DNA from: Spirochaetales bacterium
GTDB taxonomy: Bacteria > Spirochaetota > Spirochaetia > DSM-2461
DNA: 50,262 nt
Assembly (NCBI GenBank): GCA_022360655.1
Contig: JAKSCK010000260.1
Coordinates: forward strand, 1 to 50,262
Reading direction: 5' to 3'
Shown: piece by piece, positions 44,791 to 50,262 of the stretch
Layout: every line of letters starts with the position of its first letter
Numbering within the stretch: the first letter of the stretch is position 1
The notes under the pieces: generated by a model
Databases searched by the model: none
What the model saw: the letters and a program-made list of their open reading frames with translations, nothing else
Told to the model about the DNA's origin: nothing
Translations under genes and position numbers: made by a program

Positions 44791-45597
44791 TTACTCACTT
44801 CCGAGAATGGGAACACCCCATTCTTCAAGATGAGAACGAATAAACTCAACAGCCTTTTGATGTTCGGCCTTTCCTCTTCCAGAAGGCACAAGAGGTTCTC
44901 CAAACCGAATATGAACAGGCTTATTCTCATCCAATGGTCCAAAATCTTTAATCATTTTTCCGGATCCCCAAAAATCCGTTTTGAGAGCCACGGGAATCAC
45001 TGGAACATTGGCCTTCAAGGCCAGTTTGATGGCAAGGCTGTTGAACTTACCAGGGTGAAAAACATCTTGACGCGTGCTCTCCGGAAACAGAATTACAGAA
45101 GTCCCTTTTCGAAGAAGCTCTTCCCCTTGCTTGAGCACCTGCATCAAGTCCTCACCAGGGTGTTTCCGTTCAACGGTGATGCAATCGAGTCGTTTAAGAA
45201 CCCCACTTAAGAACGGAATTTTCATTAAACTCTTTTTCACAACGAAAGCAATGGGCATGCGGTAAGCAATGATTCCAGGAAGAGCATTCACTTCAAGGGT
45301 ACTCATGTGATTGCATGCAAAGACAAAAGGTCCCTGAACCTTGGATAAATTCTCCATCCCCTCACAGGTAAAATGTGCACCATGACGTTCGGCTATAGAC
45401 ATCACTCGCCGTCCCTGTAAAGAGACAGCAGCCTGTGGATCACGTGTGAAAAGGAACTTTATTCCAGACCACATAATGAGGAGACCATAGCGAGGATAAA
45501 ACCAGAAGGGTCCCTTAAAAACTTTTCGTGACCGATATTTTTGATGCCGTTGGGCATCTGTGACATAAGAGTCTTGATGGACTGGGGGAAGATACAT
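44791..45597 (-). CDS. 1-acyl-glycerol-3-phosphate acyltransferase-like protein (PlsC family)
   Basis: The product is 268 aa. It has an N-terminal basic-hydrophobic segment, then CNHMSTLEVNALPG (motif I), PFLSGVLKRLDCITVER (motif II), ILFPESTRQ (motif III) and NVPVIPVALKTDFWG (motif IV). Motif I is H-x4-E instead of the usual H-x4-D, although NHMSTLE variants exist in this family to my memory. It transfers an acyl chain from acyl-CoA or acyl-ACP to lysophosphatidate at the inner membrane. AGGAGG precedes the start; it lies 12 nt after the LRR gene, so the two may form an operon. Confidence 0.88.
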   Translation of the reverse strand: MYLPPVHQDSYVTDAQRHQKYRSRKVFKGPFWFYPRYGLLIMWSGIKFLFTRDPQAAVSLQGRRVMSIAERHGAHFTCEGMENLSKVQGPFVFACNHMSTLEVNALPGIIAYRMPIAFVVKKSLMKIPFLSGVLKRLDCITVERKHPGEDLMQVLKQGEELLRKGTSVILFPESTRQDVFHPGKFNSLAIKLALKANVPVIPVALKTDFWGSGKMIKDFGPLDENKPVHIRFGEPLVPSGRGKAEHQKAVEFIRSHLEEWGVPILGSE

Positions 45598-45609
45598 GTA
45601 CGTTGCCTC

Positions 45610-46422
45610 CTACCCGCCTATCCCAAGGGATCCCTGCCGGCCGCCAGTATCCAGATCCTTCTCCCAGCGTGCCTCTTCGGCGGCCGGGAGGTCGTTATAC
45701 GCCACACGGAGCTCTTTGAGACACGCCATTGATTTGAGGGAACTGGGCAGTTTAGCCAAACGGTTCATGGAAAGATCCAAATTTCGTAGGGCCTGCATCC
45801 GGTGCCAATCAGCGGGTAATTCTAGTATTTCGTTGCCTCTCAGATTCAGTATTTTCAATCCTTTGAGGCGCCCGAGATCATCGGGCAAAGCCTGAAGGGC
45901 ATTGTCCGAAAGATTCAAAGCTGCCAGTTTAGAAAACTTCAATAGCACCCTTGGGAACTCGGTAAAATGATTCGCAGAAAGATCCAAAACCCGCAGGGTC
46001 TTCAATCCTTCAATCTCTTCGGGTAATCGCGTGATGCCAATGCCCCGAATCGCAAGCGATTCCAACCGGGGCAGAATAAACAAATTCCGAGGAATTCGGA
46101 AGCGGCCCGTATGGGTCCCATTCATGAAATCAGCCCGAGTGACCCGGTATTTCAACAAAAATGTTTCCGGAGCACAGCCAAGAATTTCATACATGGCGTA
46201 ATTTAAGGATGCGCTGTTGCTGGAATCATAGAAAAATCCCCCAGGAACAAGACGCCCCTTAAGATCAATCCGACATCCCTCAAAAAATTCTTCACAGAGA
46301 TCTTCAAAATTGTCTTTATGAGCAAGTGTTTCAACAAGCTGATCAATCTCAGCATAATCAGAGGAGACGAATGTGTAGCGTAACCGCTCCACCAAGTCAC
46401 GGCGGCTCTCAGCAGACGGCAT
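45610..46422 (-). CDS. Leucine-rich-repeat protein
   Basis: The product is 270 aa, without a signal peptide. The N-terminal half is an acidic helical domain (EIDQLVETLAHKDNFEDLCEEFFEGCRID). From about residue 120 there are at least five LRRs of about 23 residues with the pattern LxxLxLxxNxLxxLPxxLxx (for example LRVLDLSANHFTEFP, LAALNLSDNALQALP and LKILNLRGNEILELP). The last repeat ends in a degenerate cap. A cytoplasmic protein-protein interaction module is likely; no enzymatic domain is seen. AGGAGG stands 12 nt before the ATG. Confidence 0.85.
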   Translation of the reverse strand: MPSAESRRDLVERLRYTFVSSDYAEIDQLVETLAHKDNFEDLCEEFFEGCRIDLKGRLVPGGFFYDSSNSASLNYAMYEILGCAPETFLLKYRVTRADFMNGTHTGRFRIPRNLFILPRLESLAIRGIGITRLPEEIEGLKTLRVLDLSANHFTEFPRVLLKFSKLAALNLSDNALQALPDDLGRLKGLKILNLRGNEILELPADWHRMQALRNLDLSMNRLAKLPSSLKSMACLKELRVAYNDLPAAEEARWEKDLDTGGRQGSLGIGG

Positions 46423-46497
46423 GATTGGAACGCCCCTCCTCGTTCTTCCTTACTCCAAATCACATTTCAATAATCACAAATTACTGACGCGATTACT

Positions 46498-46719
46498 CTA
46501 ATCCAAATCCCAAGGATCTCGTTCAACGTCTTCACCGTCTTCCGATCCATATTGACGTTCCCAAGATTCACTATCGAAGTCGTCGTAAGAATCACCCCAG
46601 TCATCTTCATCTCTGTAAGAATCATCAGACTGTTCTTTCTCATTCTCCATTGATTCAAGATCGTCTAGGGAGATGGTCTTGTCGTCGTCTTCGTCGTCAA
46701 GGTTGTCCCAATCCGACAT
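46498..46719 (-). CDS. Very acidic small protein
   Basis: The product is 73 aa from the ATG at 46719, with AGGAGG 5 nt upstream. More than a third of the residues are Asp or Glu (MSDWDNLDDEDDDKTISLDD; later DSYRDEDDWGDSYDDFDSES). Trp, Tyr and Ser are interspersed. It is probably disordered and may bind a basic partner or metal, but the family is not recognised. It sits in the same orientation 75 nt upstream of the LRR gene. Confidence 0.7.
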   Translation of the reverse strand: MSDWDNLDDEDDDKTISLDDLESMENEKEQSDDSYRDEDDWGDSYDDFDSESWERQYGSEDGEDVERDPWDLD

Positions 46720-46944
46720 AAACGCCTCCTGATGCAGTATGACTCCTCGCAAGAGGAGCACCTCTCAGAAATATAATAATCCCGCTGAAGCGAGGCTTCC
46801 AGAGGTTCCGGATATGTATCCATGATTCGTCCCATGACTTCAAGCAAATTCGAAAGACTTTCCCCATTCTCTTCTCACCCGCTTGTTCATCAAAGGGAGG
46901 AAATTGCCGAAATTTGGAGAACAAAGGATAACGGAGGATATTTT

Positions 46945-47106
46945 ATGACCCGCTATGACCGTATTCGCCGTGAAATCAGCGCCTTAGAACGGGATATTGC
47001 GGAATTGAATTCTTTGGCTCGAGATGAAAAAAGTCGAACTTTACTCTTTCAACTTCAGCAAAAAGGGGAAGCCATCAAGCGAAATCTTCCTGTCCAACTT
47101 CCATAG
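46945..47106 (+). CDS. Small coiled-coil protein, 53 aa
   Basis: The ATG at 46945 has GGAGG 7 nt upstream; the frame opens earlier at 46822. The product MTRYDRIRREISALERDIAE...LNSLARDEKSRTLLFQLQQKGEAIKRNLPVQLP is a single charged helix with heptad leucines. It stands alone, convergent with the gene at 47112. No family is recognised. Confidence 0.6.
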   Translation: MTRYDRIRREISALERDIAELNSLARDEKSRTLLFQLQQKGEAIKRNLPVQLP

Positions 47107-47111
47107 GTGAA

Positions 47112-47603
47112 TCAATCCAGTATCACGGAGTTTTCCCCACCCAGAACACCAACAGCCCGAGAGAGATCTTCTAAAATGGGAACAAGGGCCTCCACATGAG
47201 GTTCTTCGTAAACAAAAACCTCTGACAAACCTTCTTGATGCGCCTGAGCATCCCAGAACTGGACAACATCCTGAGCAGAATCTCCCAATCCTCGTGCGGC
47301 ATCAAAGAGGGATTTCCGAGCCTGGGTCATCCAATGACGCAAATGCCCCGGATCAGGCCAGGAGCCAAGAAGGATTTGCCGCGGCCAATGAAGAATCAGC
47401 TTTATCGTGTAGTCAAAATGGGTTTCCCCCATCTCTTTCAACGCACGTCGGTAATCCAATTCCAGCCCTAAGGAACCCGCCATCAGCCGATCGGCCTCTT
47501 CAAATGCGCGCAGAAAAAGATCAACGCTCGGGAGCATATGTTCCCGTTCGTCATCCCCTGTGGGAAAAGAGAATTTCATGCGATAGGAAATTTCCTGCAC
47601 CAT
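47112..47603 (-). CDS. Hypothetical cytoplasmic protein
   Basis: The product is 163 aa without a signal peptide or membrane span. Features are PSVDLFLRAFEEADRLMAGSLGLELDYRRALKEMG, LILHWPRQILLGSWPDPGHLRHWMTQA and AVGVLGGENSVILD, mostly helical. The family is not recognised. An internal ATG at 47579 is an alternative start, because no clear ribosome site precedes 47603. It ends 6 nt after the convergent small gene and has no visible terminator of its own. Confidence 0.6.
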   Translation of the reverse strand: MVQEISYRMKFSFPTGDDEREHMLPSVDLFLRAFEEADRLMAGSLGLELDYRRALKEMGETHFDYTIKLILHWPRQILLGSWPDPGHLRHWMTQARKSLFDAARGLGDSAQDVVQFWDAQAHQEGLSEVFVYEEPHVEALVPILEDLSRAVGVLGGENSVILD

Positions 47604-47711
47604 CTCTGGTTGGTATTGTGCCTCTCAGACGGGAGTTAAGGCAAGGGCTTCGTTGCAAGACCGTTCCGTGCTTTTTCACTGTGTAAATTTTATTCAAACA
47701 AAATGAGAACG

Positions 47712-47741
47712 ACCCCGAAAATACTCGCGTATTTTCGGGGT
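47712..47741. terminator. Terminator of the beta-domain lipoprotein gene
   Basis: A 13-bp stem ACCCCGAAAATAC-TCGC-GTATTTTCGGGGT lies 11 nt after the stop of the minus-strand gene at 47753. T-rich sequence follows on the minus strand. Confidence 0.85.
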
Positions 47742-47752
47742 GAAATTTGAAT

Positions 47753-48919
47753 CTATTCGTCGTCCGTAATATTGACCGTTGCTGTGACAGGGGTACCAAG
47801 AGCCACATAATTATTTGCGGATGAAACAGAGCTGAAGGTGAGGACAAAGCCTTGCTGGAAGGCCTCCATTTCCGTGTTATCCACTGTTACCACTCGGAAT
47901 AAATGGGTAACCGTACGTGCTGGGATGGTAAATGATCCAGTGGATTCCGTGGACCAGGCAGAATCAGGAGTTAAAGAAGAAGAATCTGAGGGATTCGCCA
48001 AACCTGTGATGGTGTAGTTCACAGTAATCGCTTCTGGAACGGTTTGTGCCACACGAACAATGAAGAGCGCCGTGCTACCTTCATTCACTGAAGAGGGAGG
48101 ATTCAGGATGTTGACATCCGTCTGGTCATTCTCAACCCAAGGCTGGGTGGCGCTTGGAGTTCCAGAAGCTGCTCCGCTGGGAGTTGATCCAGTAACGGTG
48201 ACCACAAGACCTGGAGGAGGTGCATCATATGCAGAGTTATCTATGGTGGGAACAGAGAATGACGCTGAACTTTCCCCAGCAGAAATTGTCGCACTTCCTG
48301 TTTGATTTGCAGCAAGAACAAAGGTTGAGATACTCCAATTGTTGTTGACAGATAAGGAGTAGGATACCGTGACATCTTGAACAGGAATTGGTGCAAGACT
48401 GATTGTTCCTGTTAAATCACTCCCTTCAACCACACTGGTTCCATCAAAAGCCAAGGTGATTTGAGACGGCACCACATTGATGGTAAGTTCGTAGGTTTTT
48501 TCCGTTGACCCATCTTCGGCCAAAACGCGGGCACGAAGTACGTTTGAACCATCTTGAAGTCCCGTAACTGTGATTCCTTGGGGAGTGAGTGCTGCATTCA
48601 ATGGTGTGATTCGATCGGCAGCAAGACCACTAATGTCTGAAGCAGGGATTTGCGCATTGCTGTCACTCAACCCGGCTCCAATGACAAGGGCGCTGACTCC
48701 TGATGGAACACTCACAGCATAGTTTGTTATCGCAGGATCAAGGGTAGGTGTAACCGGCCATTGCACTGTACCTGCCGCAACAATCAATGTCGTAAGATTG
48801 GCATCACGCCCTTTTGCAGGGGTGCTTGGTGAGGAAGCGGGGTTCTTACAGGCTCCGAGGATAAGAGCAAAGAGAGCAAGAAGAATCAAACTCTTATCTC
48901 TCACAAACAGCTTGTTCAT
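47753..48919 (-). CDS. Lipoprotein with cadherin-like beta-sandwich and Calx-beta-like domains
   Basis: The product is 388 aa from the ATG at 48919 (GGAG 6 nt upstream). The signal ends in lipobox LGAC (Cys24), then comes a low-complexity linker (PASSPSTPAKG). The first domain (about 38-145), with ANLTTLIVAAGTVQWPVTPTLDPAITNYAVSVPSG and LAEDGSTEKTYELTINV, matches the cadherin-like beta-sandwich domain PF12733. Two later modules, VVEGSDLTGTISLAP and SVNEGSTALFIVRVAQT, look like Calx-beta domains, each with a final D. It is probably surface- or periplasm-exposed and adhesive. A terminator follows on the minus strand. Confidence 0.85.
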   Translation of the reverse strand: MNKLFVRDKSLILLALFALILGACKNPASSPSTPAKGRDANLTTLIVAAGTVQWPVTPTLDPAITNYAVSVPSGVSALVIGAGLSDSNAQIPASDISGLAADRITPLNAALTPQGITVTGLQDGSNVLRARVLAEDGSTEKTYELTINVVPSQITLAFDGTSVVEGSDLTGTISLAPIPVQDVTVSYSLSVNNNWSISTFVLAANQTGSATISAGESSASFSVPTIDNSAYDAPPPGLVVTVTGSTPSGAASGTPSATQPWVENDQTDVNILNPPSSVNEGSTALFIVRVAQTVPEAITVNYTITGLANPSDSSSLTPDSAWSTESTGSFTIPARTVTHLFRVVTVDNTEMEAFQQGFVLTFSSVSSANNYVALGTPVTATVNITDDE

Positions 48920-49083
48920 AGCAATCTCCATTCAAACAATATTTCCTTTGTAATATATACCTTTATAGATGTGCGTTCTTGGACTTCATGACAAGGACAA
49001 ACTGTTCACATGGCCTTCATCTAGCTCATCAGAGGGTACAAAAGAATGGATTGATTGAAGAAACAATGAAAAATTCAAAAAAA

Positions 49084-49103
49084 ACCGCCCCAGGAGGGGC
49101 GGT
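49084..49103. terminator. Terminator of the fusA-ATPase transcript
   Basis: Stem ACCGCCCC-AGGA-GGGGCGGT (8 bp) has an A-run on the plus strand (49076-49084) that becomes a U-tract for minus-strand transcription. It lies 20 nt after the ATPase stop. Confidence 0.88.
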
Positions 49104-49122
49104 CGATTTCAGCTCCAGTTGC

Positions 49123-49836
49123 TTAGAGTTCTGCAACCAGAAGTGATTTGGGATCAAGCCTTAATGGCAAATCCTCTGTGATGATTCTGTCATGATCCTT
49201 CACAAGGCAGAGATGGAGGTAATCCTTCTCTGCTTTGAGGGTGACTATCACCTGTATGTCTTGGAGGAAGGAGACAAGATTCTCAGGAATCCCATCTTCA
49301 TTGAGCACGGGGCCATCGATGTCTTCACGATGATAATCGTCAGTGAACCAAAGCTCTATGCCCTTGTTCACCGCAAAGGCCTTGTAAGCAGAGAGATCCC
49401 CTGCTGAGGCCTTTGTGAAGTCAAAGCCGTCAATCACAACGGCATCGGTGGAGATTCCGCCAGCATCCATCATAGCCGAAACTCCGGCAATGACTTGGCT
49501 GACGCTTGTCCCCTCTTGATTGAAGTTCATAATCACACGGTTCCGAACAATGTCGTCATGGACGTCCATTGCATTCTCAAGATTCCGTTTCTGGCTGATT
49601 TCGCGGAATATATCCTCGTACCAGCTGATGATGTGATCAACCCGCTTCGCATAGGACACATGGATCACATGCTTCCCAGCCATCAGCTTGTCTGTTGCGA
49701 TATGAACCAGACAGGCTGTCTTGCCTATACCGCGCCGGGAAGCGATCACACCAACGTTCCCGACGCCCAGGCCGCCGGAAATGGAATCATCCAATTTCCG
49801 GAGCGGGCTTTTGCCGATCAATTCCTTCTTGACCAT
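49123..49836 (-). CDS. RecA/DnaB-fold ATPase of unknown role
   Basis: The product is 237 aa from the ATG at 49836, chosen for GGGGG 8 nt upstream; a GTG at 49845 is possible. Walker A is ASRRGIGKTACL and Walker B is DAVVIDGFDF. The domain start KSPLRKLDDSISGGLGVGNVGVIASRRG resembles the DnaB/RadA/KaiC class, in which the P-loop domain begins with a GG turn. A C-terminal tail (YLHLCLVKDHDRIITEDLPLRLDPKSLLVAEL) replaces typical DNA-binding loops. It is immediately downstream of fusA (30 nt), so it may be linked to translation, but that is inference. Confidence 0.78.
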   Translation of the reverse strand: MVKKELIGKSPLRKLDDSISGGLGVGNVGVIASRRGIGKTACLVHIATDKLMAGKHVIHVSYAKRVDHIISWYEDIFREISQKRNLENAMDVHDDIVRNRVIMNFNQEGTSVSQVIAGVSAMMDAGGISTDAVVIDGFDFTKASAGDLSAYKAFAVNKGIELWFTDDYHREDIDGPVLNEDGIPENLVSFLQDIQVIVTLKAEKDYLHLCLVKDHDRIITEDLPLRLDPKSLLVAEL

Positions 49837-49866
49837 GAGGGGCACCCCCTTGCTCTACCGGCAAGG

Positions 49867-50262
49867 TTACTTGCCGGACTTCTTCTCCTCCTCAGCCTTC
49901 TTGATGAGCTCATCAGCAATGGACTGAGGAACCTTCGCAAACTTGGCGAACTCCATGGTGAACTCCGCCTTACCCTGGGTGGAGGAACGAAGAGTTGTGG
50001 AGTAACCGAACATCTCACTGAGAGGCACTTCGGCTTCCACTGTACTATTCACTCCCTCTTCCTGGGATGCAACAATCATACCCCGTCTTTGGTTGATACT
50101 GCCAAAAATATTTCCCTGGAATTCTGTGGGGCCTTCAACCACCACTTTCATGACAGGTTCCAGGATGATGGGCTTGGCCTGTTTGTAGGCTTCACGGAAT
50201 CCCATAAGACCAGCTGTTTGGAAGGCCTGGTCGGAGGAGTCCACGGCGTGAGCAGCACCATC
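49867..50262 (-). CDS. fusA: Elongation factor G, C-terminal part (5' end outside window)
   Basis: The frame runs off the right edge. It shows the domain IV end ([33 protein letters not shown]) and domain V ([62 protein letters not shown]). The C-terminus is a short Lys-Glu tail ([16 protein letters not shown]). It is a GTPase that drives translocation on the ribosome. Only about 131 codons are visible, so whether this is canonical EF-G or a second EF-G paralogue cannot be decided. Confidence 0.9.
   Translation of the reverse strand, partial: DGAAHAVDSSDQAFQTAGLMGFREAYKQAKPIILEPVMKVVVEGPTEFQGNIFGSINQRRGMIVASQEEGVNSTVEAEVPLSEMFGYSTTLRSSTQGKAEFTMEFAKFAKVPQSIADELIKKAEEEKKSGK

Noticed and set aside
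1..50262. CRISPR arrays, tRNA or rRNA genes, insertion sequences, prophage
   Set aside because: No regular spacer-repeat arrays, no cloverleaf-like or rRNA sequence, and no transposase or phage genes were found on reading the window.

Overview
The window looks like a chromosomal segment of a free-living or host-associated spirochaete of roughly balanced base composition. This is an inference from gene families: a TRAP transporter with a TatT-type TPR lipoprotein partner (the arrangement of Treponema pallidum Tp0956-Tp0958), a DUF6675-like exported protein, a solute-binding protein whose mature end begins NGEADS, several lipoproteins, and a type III glutamine synthetase. No rRNA, tRNA, CRISPR array, insertion sequence or prophage was seen. 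The gene density and short overlaps are those of an ordinary chromosome.

Left part (1-9.3 kb): the start of a very large, repetitive, exported beta-helix-like protein runs off the left edge on the minus strand. Then come aroA (EPSP synthase), a small membrane protein, an SRPBCC-fold protein, a DUF6675-like exported protein, and glnN (type III glutamine synthetase) behind an excellent sigma-54 promoter with dyad sites upstream.

Metabolic and transport part (9.3-27 kb): a compact tryptophan operon on the minus strand, trpE-trpGD-trpCF-trpB-trpA, with two gene fusions and mostly 4-nt overlaps. Divergent from it is a five-gene peptide-type ABC importer (binding protein, two permeases, two ATPases), with strong hairpins between the binding protein and the permeases. 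Convergent to that is a TRAP module on the minus strand: TatT-like lipoprotein, two tandem paralogous P-type binding proteins, and a fused QM permease.

Middle (27-42 kb): minus-strand genes for MutY, an RluA-type pseudouridine synthase, an ABC1/UbiB kinase-like protein with a phasin-like partner, a YchJ-type SEC-C protein, and a complete recC-recB-recD cluster. The rec cluster is preceded by a membrane-anchored transglutaminase-like protein carrying thrombospondin type-3 calcium repeats and by a 47-residue single-span protein.

Right part (42-50 kb): a hot-dog thioesterase, a metallophosphoesterase, a truncated UDP-glucose-dehydrogenase-like Rossmann protein, then a 0.3 kb non-coding stretch with clustered DnaA-box sequences. 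Beyond it are a PlsC-type acyltransferase, a leucine-rich-repeat protein, several small hypothetical proteins, a lipoprotein with cadherin-like and Calx-beta-like domains, a RecA-fold ATPase, and the 3' end of fusA at the right edge.

The most interesting observations are the DnaA-box/phased-AATTC region at 44.5-44.8 kb, the sigma-54 control of glnN, the duplicated TRAP binding proteins that both lack the usual carboxylate-binding arginine, an EPSP synthase with Tyr in place of a near-invariant Arg, and a 9-base motif (ATCGACCCC) recurring only in intergenic gaps.
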